From G963663775 sp963663775 (GTDB lineage: Bacteria; Bacillota; Clostridia; Oscillospirales; Butyricicoccaceae), in assembly GCA_963663775.1 (NCBI GenBank), contig OY760624.1, forward strand, positions 868,001 to 932,000: DNA of 64,000 bases, written 5' to 3'. Below the pieces are notes generated by a model. The model saw nothing but the letters and a program-made list of their open reading frames with translations, was not told the origin of the DNA and did not search any database. Shown here piece after piece: positions 7,757 to 16,408 of this stretch (the first letter of the stretch is position 1; each line of letters opens with the position of its first letter). The position numbers were made by a program, and so were the translations under genes.

Positions 7757-8947
7757 TTATTCAGAATCTGCAAGGAATGCAGCTTCCGGTTCCTGCGGCG
7801 TTGTTTGGAGCGGTGCATGCTGCATCTGCAGCACGAACTCGGTCAACCGCTCGGTTGCATCGGGGTGACTCACCGCCTCCATGGTTTCCCGCACGGTGCG
7901 CAAGCGGACGGGGTTGGTATAGAGATGGTAGATGGCTTCCTCCAACGAGAAGGTACGGGTCACGAGTGCCGCCATGCCATTGTTGACCAAAAATTCCACA
8001 TTGCGTTCTTCATGCCCCGGAATGGGATCCACCAGAATCATCGGTAGATTTTTGGCGAGTGCTTCTGAAACGGTCAGCCCGCCTGGCTTTGTAATGATGC
8101 AGTCTGCCGCACTCATCATCACCTCCACATTGTCTACAAACCCATATGGATGCAGGGTACAGGGGCTGTCCCACTCCTCCAGCAAATCCAGCAGCTGCTG
8201 ATACTGCTTTTTGTTATTGCCGCATACGGCGAGGATTTGCAGCGGCATGCCAAGCACCGACAGCTGGCGAATCAACCGCTTGCTATTCGAGTAGCCCATA
8301 CTGCCGCCCATCATGAGCAAGGTAGGCTGTGCAGGATCCAATCCCAGCTGCCTGCAGGCGTCTGCCTTGGCAATTTGAGAATTGAACTTTGGATGAATCG
8401 GAATGCCGAACGGCAAAATGCGATTGGGATTGATGCCACGTTTGGCGGCAAGCTGGGTCAGCAGCTCGCTGGCGGTCACGATGTAGCGCACCAAAGGCAC
8501 ATCCTCCCAAAAGGGATGGATGGTATAATCCGTGACAACCCCGATGACAGGTGCAGACACCATGCCGCGGCGTGTCATTTCATTCATCAGCTGTGCGGCA
8601 AACACGTGTGTGCAAACGATAACATCGGGCGCAAACTCGCCCAGCACATGATGAAAGCGTGTAGAGCCTAAGGCGTTGACGATGTTCAGCATATTCAGCT
8701 TCGACATATCAAAATAGGTGGTGCCATGGTTTTCTGCCAAGGCATATACCAAGCGGTACAGCTCCGGCATGTGTTTGGATGAAAAAAGATAGCCTTTGTC
8801 AATGGTTTTTTGCACTGCACGGCTGATATATTGGTACACATCCAATGTTTCAACAACCGCACCTTTGACGGAAAGCATGTCACTGAGTGCTTTGGCGGTG
8901 GCATGGTGTCCATACCCTGCGGAAACAGATAAAAGCATTACTTTCAT
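7757..8947 (-). CDS. MGDG synthase-like / processive diacylglycerol glucosyltransferase family protein
   Basis: A 396-residue GT28-type glycosyltransferase. The N-terminus MKVMLLSVSAGYGHHATAKA is the acceptor-side loop of the UgtP/MGDG synthase family (usually SxGxGHxxAA), and the C-terminal half has the nucleotide-sugar-binding GGSMGYSNSKR and the ITKPGGLTVSEAL segment. Relatives glucosylate diacylglycerol to make membrane glycolipids and lipoteichoic acid anchors at the cytoplasmic membrane surface. GGGAGGGA precedes the ATG. It is single-cistron with its own terminator. The exact sugar and number of transfers cannot be read from sequence. Confidence 0.87.
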   Translation of the reverse strand: MKVMLLSVSAGYGHHATAKALSDMLSVKGAVVETLDVYQYISRAVQKTIDKGYLFSSKHMPELYRLVYALAENHGTTYFDMSKLNMLNIVNALGSTRFHHVLGEFAPDVIVCTHVFAAQLMNEMTRRGMVSAPVIGVVTDYTIHPFWEDVPLVRYIVTASELLTQLAAKRGINPNRILPFGIPIHPKFNSQIAKADACRQLGLDPAQPTLLMMGGSMGYSNSKRLIRQLSVLGMPLQILAVCGNNKKQYQQLLDLLEEWDSPCTLHPYGFVDNVEVMMSAADCIITKPGGLTVSEALAKNLPMILVDPIPGHEERNVEFLVNNGMAALVTRTFSLEEAIYHLYTNPVRLRTVRETMEAVSHPDATERLTEFVLQMQHAPLQTTPQEPEAAFLADSE

Positions 8948-9012
8948 AAAATCCCTCCCGGACGCTTTCTATTTTAGCCTGTCCAGAGAAAAAAAGCAAG
9001 CGAAACCCTTCT

Positions 9013-9273
9013 TTACTGCTCCGCAACCGTCAGATAGTCTGCAAGCACACGCTGCTCCAGTTCATCCCGCAAATCGGTGCCGATGGGGTGCACGATGTCA
9101 CGATATTTGCCGTCCGGCATACGGCGGGAAGGCATCGCCAAAAACAAACGGTCACGTCCGGCAATGACCTTGATGTCGTGCACGGCAAATACGTGGTCAA
9201 ATGTAACAGACACGAGGGCTTTGAGTTTTCCGTCATCCTGCAAATGGCGGAATTTTACATCGGTGATTTCCAT
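9013..9273 (-). CDS. spoVG: Septation/sporulation regulator SpoVG
   Basis: The ATG at 9273 with AAGGAGAA upstream gives an 86-residue protein, the family's usual length; a longer reading frame extending upstream lacks a ribosome binding site. MEITDVKFR, LKALVSVTFDHVFAVHDIKV and the FLAMPSRRMPDGKYRDI block are diagnostic. SpoVG is a small site-specific nucleic-acid-binding protein that affects septum formation, capsule and sporulation. It is divergent from murC, a pairing seen in clostridia and consistent with a link to the cell wall. Confidence 0.96.
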   Translation of the reverse strand: MEITDVKFRHLQDDGKLKALVSVTFDHVFAVHDIKVIAGRDRLFLAMPSRRMPDGKYRDIVHPIGTDLRDELEQRVLADYLTVAEQ

Positions 9274-9443
9274 AAAAGTGATTCTCCTTTTACATTGTGT
9301 CAATAAATGAATGGGGTTTCTGCCCAAACTGCGAGTTTTGCGTGTGGAAACTGATATTTTGGGAAAAGGATGAAAATAGCTATTTATATTTTAGTCAGAT
9401 TGTCATATAATAATACATATCTTTTTGAGATGAGGGACATTAC

Positions 9444-10817
9444 ATGAAGCAAACCATGCAGGAATATATAGACGCACATGCGCACATCCATCTGATTGGC
9501 ATCGGCGGCGTATCCATGAACTCTTTGGCGGAGCTGCTGCTCTCCCGTGGCGCACGGGTTTCTGGGTCCGACCGCAGCCGCACCGCCGTCACCGAACGGC
9601 TGGAGCAGTTGGGTGCCGTCATTTATTATACACACAGCGCAGAAAATGTGCGCGATGCCGCTTTGGTCATCCGTACAGCCGCCATCCATAACGACAATCC
9701 GGAAATCGTACAGGCGCATGCGCGCGGCATTCCGATTTTGGAGCGTGCACAAGCGTGGGGCGAACTGATGCAGGACTATGACAACGTCATTTGTTTGGCG
9801 GGTACGCACGGCAAGACCACTACTACATCTATGATGGCAATGATAACCATGCAGGCAAATTTAGACCCCACCGTGATGGTCGGCAGCCAACTGCCGGCAA
9901 TCGGCGGCACCCTGCGCATTGGTGCAAAGGACTGCTTTGTGGCAGAATCCTGTGAATACTGCAATTCGTTTTTGTCCTTTTGCCCAACGGTTGCGGTGAT
10001 TTTGAATGTCGAAGCCGACCACTTGGACTTTTTCAAAGATTTAGATGATATTGTGGCATCTTTCCGCCGTTTCTGCGCCTTAACACCAGAAAACGGTGCT
10101 GTGGTTGCCAACGCCGATGACCCCAATGCCATGCGTGTGGTGGATGGTCTGGCACGTACGGTGCTGACGTTCGGCGAACAGCCGACTGCCTTTGTGCATC
10201 CCGAAAATGTGTATGAGGAGCACGGCTATTATCGCTTTGACGCCGTGATTGCCGGCAAAACCTATGCGAGCATCCGCCTTGCTGTGCCGGGAAAACACAA
10301 CATGATGAATGCGTTGGCGTGCTGTGCTTCGGCGGCATTTTTGGGCGTGGACGGTGTACAGGTGGAGCAGGGTCTTGCTGCATTTACTGGCTCTACCCGT
10401 CGCTTTCAGCGCACGGGCACCATGTCCTGCGGTGCGTTGGTGGTCGATGACTACGCACATCACCCCAGTGAAATGCGTGTGACCCTTTCTGCCGCACGCC
10501 AAATGAATTTTCAGCGCATCATCTGCATTTTTCAGCCACACACCTATACACGCACCCATGCCCTGTTTGGGGACTTCGTGCATGCACTTTCCGCCTGTGA
10601 CGAGGTGGTGTTGGCGCCGATTTATGCCGCACGAGAGCAAAACACCATTGGCATCAGCTCCGCCGATGTGGCGGCAAAGCTGGAAAACGCCGTCAGTCTG
10701 GATAATTTTGAGGAAATTGTGCTGTATATTCGCCAGCATGCCCGTGCGGGGGATTTGGTGCTGACCATGGGCGCAGGCAACATTGATGAAATCGGTCGTG
10801 AATTGATAAATTGCTGA
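9444..10817 (+). CDS. murC: UDP-N-acetylmuramate--L-alanine ligase
   Basis: MurC adds L-alanine to UDP-MurNAc using ATP, the first peptide step of peptidoglycan precursor synthesis in the cytoplasm. The 457-residue chain shows the N-terminal dinucleotide-like fold (IGIGGVSMNSLAELL, about residues 17-31, then VSGSDRS), the ATP P-loop GTHGKTTTTSMM near 120, the EADHLDFFKD segment near 190 and the DDYAHHPSE motif near 335. Normal length for Gram-positive MurC. TGAGGGA lies upstream of the ATG. A TATAAT at about 9405 suggests its own promoter in the divergent spoVG-murC spacer. Confidence 0.96.
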   Translation: MKQTMQEYIDAHAHIHLIGIGGVSMNSLAELLLSRGARVSGSDRSRTAVTERLEQLGAVIYYTHSAENVRDAALVIRTAAIHNDNPEIVQAHARGIPILERAQAWGELMQDYDNVICLAGTHGKTTTTSMMAMITMQANLDPTVMVGSQLPAIGGTLRIGAKDCFVAESCEYCNSFLSFCPTVAVILNVEADHLDFFKDLDDIVASFRRFCALTPENGAVVANADDPNAMRVVDGLARTVLTFGEQPTAFVHPENVYEEHGYYRFDAVIAGKTYASIRLAVPGKHNMMNALACCASAAFLGVDGVQVEQGLAAFTGSTRRFQRTGTMSCGALVVDDYAHHPSEMRVTLSAARQMNFQRIICIFQPHTYTRTHALFGDFVHALSACDEVVLAPIYAAREQNTIGISSADVAAKLENAVSLDNFEEIVLYIRQHARAGDLVLTMGAGNIDEIGRELINC

Positions 10818-10843
10818 AAAAAGTAAAAAGATGTCGGAAATGC

Positions 10844-10872
10844 TTGACAGTTTTCATAGGCTGATGTATGAT
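10844..10872 (+). promoter_or_regulatory. Promoter of the cytidylate-kinase-like gene
   Basis: TTGACA (10844-10849), 17 bases, TATGAT (10867-10872), about 58 bases before the start codon and just past the murC stop. Confidence 0.75.
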
Positions 10873-10929
10873 AAATACACAGAAATTATGCATAGTGCAC
10901 AGGGGTTTGATGGAATGGAGGCGCGTATT

Positions 10930-11535
10930 ATGAGTGCAAACAAAATCATCACCATTGGCAGAGAATATGGTTCGGGCGGTCATGAAATTGGTCAAAAGGT
11001 CGCAGAAAAACTGGGGATTCCGTTCTATGACCGTGAATTGATTGCACGTGCCGCCAAGAAAAGCGGATTTTCCGAGGAATTGTTTGAGCATTTGGACAAA
11101 CGCTCTACCAACAGCTTTTTGTATTCGCTGACGATGTTCGGCGCAACCGGCACAAATGGCATGGCACTCAATGACCAGCTGTATCTGATTCAGTGCAAGC
11201 TGCTGCGGGAAATCGCCGAGGAAGGCTCGTGCGTCATTGTAGGTCGCTGTGCTGACCATGTCCTACGGGAGTTTGAAAACCGCTATGATTTCTTCATTCA
11301 TGGCTCAATAGAAGACCGTGTCAAACGCATTGCAACGCACGATGGATATGAGCTTGCCGGCAAAACGCCAGAAGCGGCGTTGGAAAAAATGGATAAGCAA
11401 CGCTCTACATATTATAATTACTATACCGGCAAGGTTTGGGGGCATGGCAGCCACTATGACCTTTGCATCAACGCAAGCCGTGTCGGCATTGACAAAGCGG
11501 TGCAAATCGTGCTGGAATATGTAGCAGATAAATGA
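10930..11535 (+). CDS. Cytidylate kinase-like family protein
   Basis: ATG at 10930 follows GGAGGCG by seven bases. The 201-residue product begins MSANKIITIGREYGSGGHEI, the altered P-loop of the Cytidylate_kinase2 family, followed by IPFYDRELI and a R-D-rich lid-like region (GSIEDRVKRIA). Relatives are P-loop nucleotide kinases of uncertain substrate that occur widely in clostridia in addition to the housekeeping Cmk. It has its own promoter and terminator. Kinase fold is well supported; CMP as substrate is not. Confidence 0.87.
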   Translation: MSANKIITIGREYGSGGHEIGQKVAEKLGIPFYDRELIARAAKKSGFSEELFEHLDKRSTNSFLYSLTMFGATGTNGMALNDQLYLIQCKLLREIAEEGSCVIVGRCADHVLREFENRYDFFIHGSIEDRVKRIATHDGYELAGKTPEAALEKMDKQRSTYYNYYTGKVWGHGSHYDLCINASRVGIDKAVQIVLEYVADK

Positions 11536-11551
11536 CTCCAGCACCCCTTTC

Positions 11552-11597
11552 CACAGGAACACAGTCGCAAATGCGGTTGTGTTCCTGTGTTTTTTTG
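11552..11597 (+). terminator. Intrinsic terminator of the cytidylate-kinase-like gene
   Basis: CACAGGAACACA (11552-11563) pairs perfectly with TGTGTTCCTGTG (11578-11589) and is followed by eight T. Confidence 0.9.
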
Positions 11598-11612
11598 TCA
11601 AACAATGTGTGA

Positions 11613-11641
11613 TTGCGGACAAGATTATTTTATGATATACT
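11613..11641 (+). promoter_or_regulatory. Promoter of the thioesterase-mutY operon
   Basis: TTGCGG (11613-11618), 17 bases, TATACT (11636-11641), immediately after the preceding terminator and about 65 bases before the start codon. Confidence 0.65.
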
Positions 11642-11705
11642 CAAACCAAGGTCACGAAATGGGTGTGATTTTGAGAGAACGTTTCTTCAGAAGGGAATTT
11701 CAATT

Positions 11706-12128
11706 ATGAATATGGAAGTGGATAAAATCTTGCAATGGCGTCAAAACGTGGGGGGATTCAACCAATATGTCGGTATTGAGGTGATGGGCATCTGGGAGGG
11801 CGGTGCACGTGCGGCGCTGTCCCTACGTCCGGAATTGCTCAATCCCTTGGGGATGGCACACGGCGGCACGATTTTTGCGCTGTGCGATGTGGCGGCGGGT
11901 TCCGCAGCGGCATCCCGTGGCATCATTGCGGTGACATTAACGAGCACAATCAATTATTTATATGCCGGGCAGCCGAACGAGCAGCTCATTGCGGTTGCAA
12001 CCGAGCGCAAGCATGGTCGCCGCACCGCTGTATATGAAGTGGAAGTGACCGATTCCACCAGTCGCTGCATTGCCAGCGCTACATTCACCATGTTTTACAC
12101 CGAGAAAAAGGTTGAGGATTTGCTCTAA
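11706..12128 (+). CDS. PaaI family hotdog-fold thioesterase
   Basis: Start at 11706 with AGAAGGGA about nine bases upstream gives 140 residues, normal for the family; upstream in-frame starts have no ribosome binding site. The segment LLNPLGMAHGGTIFALCDVA carries the HGG-containing active-site turn on the long hotdog helix, with TSTINYLYAG as the following strand. PaaI-type enzymes hydrolyse acyl-CoA, especially aromatic acyl-CoA. It heads an operon with two DNA glycosylases (its stop overlaps the mutY start as TAATG), an odd pairing that gives no clear hint of substrate. Confidence 0.85.
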   Translation: MNMEVDKILQWRQNVGGFNQYVGIEVMGIWEGGARAALSLRPELLNPLGMAHGGTIFALCDVAAGSAAASRGIIAVTLTSTINYLYAGQPNEQLIAVATERKHGRRTAVYEVEVTDSTSRCIASATFTMFYTEKKVEDLL

Positions 12129-13177
12129 TGCCCGTATCAAACGCAATTTGCGCCCCCTTATTAGACTGGTTTTCACAAAATGCCCGTGTGCTGCCGTGGC
12201 GGGAAAACCGTGACCCCTATCGCATTTGGGTCAGCGAAATCATGCTGCAGCAAACACGTGTAGAAGCCGTAAAAGCCTATTTTGTGCGATTTTTACACAC
12301 GCTTCCCACCATACAGGCGTTGGCACAGTCCGACGAACAGACCTATCTCAAGCTGTGGGAGGGCTTGGGGTATTACAGCCGTGTGCGCAATTTGCATCGC
12401 GCCGCCGTGCAGGTCTGTGAAGAATATGACGGCATCATGCCGAAAACGCATGCGCAGCTGCTGCAGCTGCCCGGCATCGGCGATTATACAGCGGGAGCGG
12501 TCGCCTCCATCGCCTATGACGAGCGTGTGCCTGCCGTAGACGGCAACGTGCTGCGTGTGATTGCACGACTGACCGCCGATGAACGCTTTATCTCCGACCC
12601 CAAGGTCAAGGCAGATTTACGGGCACAGGTAGCGGCAATTGTGCCTGCGCAGGCAGGTGCATTCAATCAAGCCATCATGGAGCTGGGGGCTTTGATTTGT
12701 GTGCCCAACGGTGCGCCCAAATGCGCAGACTGTCCGCTGCTGCACCTGTGCGCCGGTGCGGCGTCCGGCATTGCGGTCGGATTGCCCCGCAAAGCACCCA
12801 AACGTGCCCGTACCCGTGTGGAGCGCACCGTGTTTTTGCTGCGGTGCAACGGGAAGGTTGCCTTGCATCGCCGTCCGGAAAAAGGTCTGCTGGCGAAGCT
12901 TTGGGAACTACCCGGTGTCGAAGTCCCGCTCTCCCCAGAGCAGGCACGTGCTTATCTGACGGAACAACAAATGGACTGTGCGCAAATCCGTTCTCTGCGC
13001 CCTGCTAAGCATATTTTCACACATGTAGAGTGGCATATGACTGGATATTATGTGGATTTAGAGACCTTTCCACCGACAGACGATTTCTGTTGGGTGACCC
13101 CCACCGATTTGCGGGCGACATATGCACTGCCCAGTGCATTCCGTGCATTTCTCAAGGTAATCGAGGAGGAACCATGA
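12128..13177 (+). CDS. mutY: A/G-specific adenine DNA glycosylase
   Basis: MutY removes adenine opposite 8-oxoguanine. The 349-residue chain has the catalytic-helix segment VSEIMLQQTRVEAV near residues 35-48, the helix-hairpin-helix LPGIGDYTAGAV near 115, catalytic Asp in AVDGNVLRV near 137, and the four Fe-S cysteines in CVPNGAPKCADCPLLHLC (C-x8-C-x2-C-x5-C as spaced here). The C-terminal NUDIX-like domain that recognises 8-oxoG begins near 235 (RRPEKGLLAKLWELPG). Translation is coupled to the upstream thioesterase (TAATG) and the downstream gene (ATGA). Confidence 0.95.
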   Translation: MPVSNAICAPLLDWFSQNARVLPWRENRDPYRIWVSEIMLQQTRVEAVKAYFVRFLHTLPTIQALAQSDEQTYLKLWEGLGYYSRVRNLHRAAVQVCEEYDGIMPKTHAQLLQLPGIGDYTAGAVASIAYDERVPAVDGNVLRVIARLTADERFISDPKVKADLRAQVAAIVPAQAGAFNQAIMELGALICVPNGAPKCADCPLLHLCAGAASGIAVGLPRKAPKRARTRVERTVFLLRCNGKVALHRRPEKGLLAKLWELPGVEVPLSPEQARAYLTEQQMDCAQIRSLRPAKHIFTHVEWHMTGYYVDLETFPPTDDFCWVTPTDLRATYALPSAFRAFLKVIEEEP

Positions 13178-13671
13178 CCTATCAAACGGTTTTTCATAAC
13201 TTTCCACCCCTATATGATGCGAATTCGAAGATTCTTCTGCTGGGTTCTATGCCCAGCCCCAAGTCCCGTGAGCAGGCGTTTTTCTATGGGCATCCGCAAA
13301 ATCGTTTTTGGCGTGTATTGTCTACGATTTTAGAAGTACCCCTGCCGCAAACCATTGCAGAAAAACGCACGCTTTGTCTGCAGCACGGCATCGCTTTGTG
13401 GGATGTGCTGGCATCTTGTGAAATCAAAGGAGCATCCGATGCTGCCATTCGCAATCCTGTGCCCAATGATTTCACCGAAATCCTGCAAACAGCCTCCATA
13501 CAGGCGGTTTTCACAACCGGCGGCACCGCAAACCGCTTATACCACAAGCTTTGTGCGCCGCAAACAGGTATGCCCGCCGATGCATTGCCTTCGACCAGTC
13601 CTGCCAATGCGGCATGGTCGGTCGAACGGCTGTGTGTGCGGTATCGTGAAATTCTACCCTATCTCCACTAG
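13174..13671 (+). CDS. DNA-deoxyinosine (hypoxanthine) glycosylase, UDG superfamily family 6
   Basis: The ATG at 13174 overlaps the mutY stop and has GAGGAGGA upstream; a longer in-frame start at 13030 lies inside mutY and is not credible. The 165-residue product has the motif LLLGSMPSPKSREQAFFYGH then PQNRFW, characteristic of the HDG/MUG-type uracil glycosylase superfamily, with a short C-terminal STSPAN loop in the leucine/DNA-intercalation position. Family 6 enzymes excise deaminated adenine (hypoxanthine). Together with MutY it forms a small base-excision repair operon. Confidence 0.88.
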   Translation: MTYQTVFHNFPPLYDANSKILLLGSMPSPKSREQAFFYGHPQNRFWRVLSTILEVPLPQTIAEKRTLCLQHGIALWDVLASCEIKGASDAAIRNPVPNDFTEILQTASIQAVFTTGGTANRLYHKLCAPQTGMPADALPSTSPANAAWSVERLCVRYREILPYLH

Positions 13672-13678
13672 ATAAAAC

Positions 13679-13714
13679 GCCCCTCTCGCTGTATTTTTTG
13701 CAGCAAGAGGGGCA
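13679..13714. terminator. Bidirectional terminator between the glycosylase operon and the chemoreceptor
   Basis: GCCCCTCTCGCTG pairs with GCAGCAAGAGGGGC around a T-rich loop; T-rich sequence follows on both strands, so it can end both convergent transcripts. Confidence 0.8.
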
Positions 13715-13723
13715 TTTTGCAGC

Positions 13724-15409
13724 TTATCTCAGAGGACGCAGGCGGATATTGCGGATGTAGCTGTTTAACACGTTTGCCTGACCGGAAAGCTCCTCGCTCG
13801 CTGCAGCACTTTCTTCCGAGGTTGCCGAATTGGTCTGCACCACGCCGGACACCAATTCCACGCCGTTGGTAAGCTCTTGAATCGTTGATGCCTGCTCGGC
13901 GGACGCATCGCTGATTTTATGAATCGCTTTGTCGACCATATGTGCCATTTTTTCGACATTCGCAAGCGTCTTTGCGGTTTCATCTGCTGTTTTCTGTCCA
14001 TCTTGCACGGCCAGAATCGAACCTTCGATGAGTGCGGTTGTCTGCCGTGCTGCATCTGCGGATTTGGATGCTAGATTGCGCACCTCATCCGCAACCACCG
14101 CAAAGCCTTTTCCCGCTTCGCCTGCTCTTGCGGCTTCCACAGCAGCATTGAGTGCCAAAATATTGGTTTGAAATGCAATATCATCAATCACCTTGATGAT
14201 TTTCGAGATTTCATGAGAAGAATCCGTGATGCGATTCATGGCGGTCACCATATCCTGCATTTGCGCATTGCTGCGGGACACACCATCACTGGTTTGCTCC
14301 ACATATTGGGTCGCTTCCTGCACATTTCCCGCAGTTTGTACAATTTTTTCGGAAATAGACGCAATCGAAACCGAAAGCTCTTCAATGGTGCCCGCTTGCT
14401 CCGCCGCACCTTGAGAAAGTGTCTGCGCCGCATTGGAAATTTGATTGGAGCCGCTGTCTACCTGCGCCGCCGCAATCTGAATGTCACGGAAGAGTGCATT
14501 CAAATCCTGCAGCATGGTGGACAATGCCAGTCCCATCGTGTCCTGCGCACAGCATGGCGCATAGGTGGATGTCAAATCATTTTGGGCAATGGCAGTAACA
14601 ACCTGCGCCTGTTCTTGGATGTGATGAATCATTTGGTTGAACGCATCGGCAAGGGTGCCGATTTCATCCTCTGTGGTGTGTTCCACGGAAACATTGGTGT
14701 CTCCTTTGGATAACGCAAGCGCCGTGTCCACCATTTGGTTGACGGGGGTGCTAATCATTTTTGCGATATATCGACCCAATAAAACCGCCAATAGCACGCC
14801 CATTACAGCCACCAGCAGCAAAATGATGATGACAATCACACCCAAACGAAAATTAAACCCGCTATAATATTGGGCATTCTGCACCGTCAATGTGAAGCAC
14901 TGGCTGAGGTCATCATGCAGCTGCTGAATGTCCGCCGCATATTGCTCGCCTGCCGCATTAGCGGTTTCAACATCACCGCTTTTCGCCGCTTGGAACACGG
15001 CTTCTGCCGCTGCTTTCAACGAATCGGTATAGTATGTATAGGAATCGTTCAGCAACACATCGATTTCTTCAGACACATTTTGCTGTCCGAAGGCAGCAAA
15101 CGCTTCTTCTCCTGCTGCGTATAAAGCATTAAACGCATCTTCAGCTTCCTGTATTTTCGAGAGGTCGCCCGCATTTACAGCGGCATTGCGCATTTGAATG
15201 CGCATATTGTCTACGTCAGAAATCCCCTCCGATAAATAGGTTAACGGTTCTGTTTGGAATTTATAAAGCGCTTGATCTGATTGGATAATCTTAAACATAC
15301 CGATGATACCAATCAATCCCACAAACGCCGTGATAGAGGAAACCAACAGAAACCCATGCAGGAGTTTTTTCGCAATGGGAACATTTTTGAACAATTTGTT
15401 TTGAAGCAT
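13724..15409 (-). CDS. Methyl-accepting chemotaxis protein with four-helix-bundle sensor
   Basis: ATG at 15409 with AAAGGGA upstream; the TTG at 15433 has no site. The 561-residue receptor has transmembrane helix 1 at about 19-41, a helical extracellular sensor of the 4HB_MCP type (about 42-188, no Cache-like strands), transmembrane helix 2 at about 190-213, a HAMP domain, and a long coiled-coil signalling domain with the conserved hairpin ALNAAVEAARAGEAGKGFAV followed by ADEVRNLA. Its ligand is unknown. It would signal through CheW/CheA, which are not in this window. It stands alone between two terminators. Confidence 0.93.
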   Translation of the reverse strand: MLQNKLFKNVPIAKKLLHGFLLVSSITAFVGLIGIIGMFKIIQSDQALYKFQTEPLTYLSEGISDVDNMRIQMRNAAVNAGDLSKIQEAEDAFNALYAAGEEAFAAFGQQNVSEEIDVLLNDSYTYYTDSLKAAAEAVFQAAKSGDVETANAAGEQYAADIQQLHDDLSQCFTLTVQNAQYYSGFNFRLGVIVIIILLLVAVMGVLLAVLLGRYIAKMISTPVNQMVDTALALSKGDTNVSVEHTTEDEIGTLADAFNQMIHHIQEQAQVVTAIAQNDLTSTYAPCCAQDTMGLALSTMLQDLNALFRDIQIAAAQVDSGSNQISNAAQTLSQGAAEQAGTIEELSVSIASISEKIVQTAGNVQEATQYVEQTSDGVSRSNAQMQDMVTAMNRITDSSHEISKIIKVIDDIAFQTNILALNAAVEAARAGEAGKGFAVVADEVRNLASKSADAARQTTALIEGSILAVQDGQKTADETAKTLANVEKMAHMVDKAIHKISDASAEQASTIQELTNGVELVSGVVQTNSATSEESAAASEELSGQANVLNSYIRNIRLRPLR

Positions 15410-15740
15410 ACACAATATCCCTTTCCAATTCAAGTTGTAACTGCATCCTAAAATAAGTATGTCAAATGCTTTGCGGAAAGAACGCCATGCCCTATTTTTT
15501 GCAGGCGGCAGGCTGCTCTTACAAATTCCTCGGGTTTAAATAGGAATTCTAACCCGTTCAGTATAGCAAGGGATTGTGTCCTTTTGATAGACAACTCTTT
15601 ACCGAATGGTGTTTTCCAAAATATTTACGCTTTTTTTACACCTGCATGAGAAATATTTTATCTGTCCACCGAAAGATGCACGCTCTCTGTGCCAAACGCT
15701 CTTTTCATGACAGAAACCGCCACACAAGTCCCATTCTGCA
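15410..15740. other. Intergenic region upstream of the chemoreceptor, no gene recognised
   Basis: About 330 bases without a convincing coding frame. On the minus strand TTGACA occurs at about 15465-15460 but no good -10 box follows at the right distance, so the receptor promoter is unresolved. A motility sigma factor site was looked for and not found with confidence. Confidence 0.5.
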
Positions 15741-15791
15741 AAAAAGATACAATGCTATATGTTAGCATTTGCTAACATATAGCATTGTATC
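15741..15791 (-). terminator. 22-base-pair perfect hairpin followed by a T run (terminator of the GNAT gene)
   Basis: Positions 15746-15767 and 15770-15791 are perfect reverse complements with a two-base spacer, and on the minus strand the hairpin runs into TTTTTT. It lies about 70 bases beyond the acetyltransferase stop. The stem is AT-rich and unusually long for a terminator. Confidence 0.65.
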
Positions 15792-15861
15792 AGGATTCCT
15801 TCTATGCGTCAACCCATATTTGCACCATGCGCATCGGCATTTTCACCGAACTTCTGTCGCA

Positions 15862-16398
15862 TTAGCCTTCAAAATTTTGTGCGTGCTCACGGAGTTTTTC
15901 CGGTGTGAGGCGGTAGGTTGTCATCATATCCATGCTATACGCCCCCATATTTTGATAAAATGCAATGCTTGGCGTATTCCAGTCCAAACAAGCCCACTCC
16001 AACCGTTCACAGCTACGTTCCAGTGCCAGTTTCGACAGAAAGGACAGCATCACCTTGCCAAACCCCTGAAATCGAACGGATTCATCCATATAAAATGCAT
16101 CGATGAACAGTCCTTTTTCGCCAATAAATGCGGAAGAATTTTCAAAGAAATACAGAAACGCAATCGTTTCCCCTTGGTATTCCGCAAAAATAACTTCACC
16201 GCTTTTGTCTGCCAACCGCTTTGCAAGGTTCTCTTCCGTTGCGGTGACCTTATCCCGCATGTTTTGATAATCTCCCAACTTTTGGATATATTGCAAAACC
16301 AGTGCGGCATCCTGCGGCTGTGCAAATCGCAGGTGCAGGTCTGGATGCTTGGTCGAGATGTACTGCAAATGTTTCACGCCCTTTCCATGATGTTTCAA
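15862..16398 (-). CDS. GNAT family N-acetyltransferase
   Basis: About 171-178 residues. The fold is shown by LHLRFAQPQDAALVLQYIQ at the N-terminus, the acetyl-CoA-binding loop VRFQGFGKVMLSFLSKLA (a Q/RxxGxG/A-type turn) near residue 108, and the WNTPSIAFYQNMGA C-terminal signature shared with diamine/spermidine acetyltransferases (PaiA/SAT-like). The amine substrate is not certain. The start is unclear: a TTG at 16398 begins 11 bases after the SPFH gene stop and a GTG at 16377 follows an AAAGGGC stretch closely; both lack an ideal ribosome binding site. It is probably the last gene of the pspA-ydjGHI-like operon. Confidence 0.85.
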   Translation of the reverse strand: MKHHGKGVKHLQYISTKHPDLHLRFAQPQDAALVLQYIQKLGDYQNMRDKVTATEENLAKRLADKSGEVIFAEYQGETIAFLYFFENSSAFIGEKGLFIDAFYMDESVRFQGFGKVMLSFLSKLALERSCERLEWACLDWNTPSIAFYQNMGAYSMDMMTTYRLTPEKLREHAQNFEG

Positions 16399-16408
16399 AT
16401 CTCTGTTA

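Noticed and set aside
15574..15765. A 63-codon plus-strand frame
   Set aside because: No ribosome binding site, runs into the 22-base-pair hairpin, and shows no domain-like sequence.
15741..15791. Miniature transposable element
   Set aside because: No target-site duplication is visible and the T-run fits a terminator for the gene upstream; kept only as a low-interest alternative.
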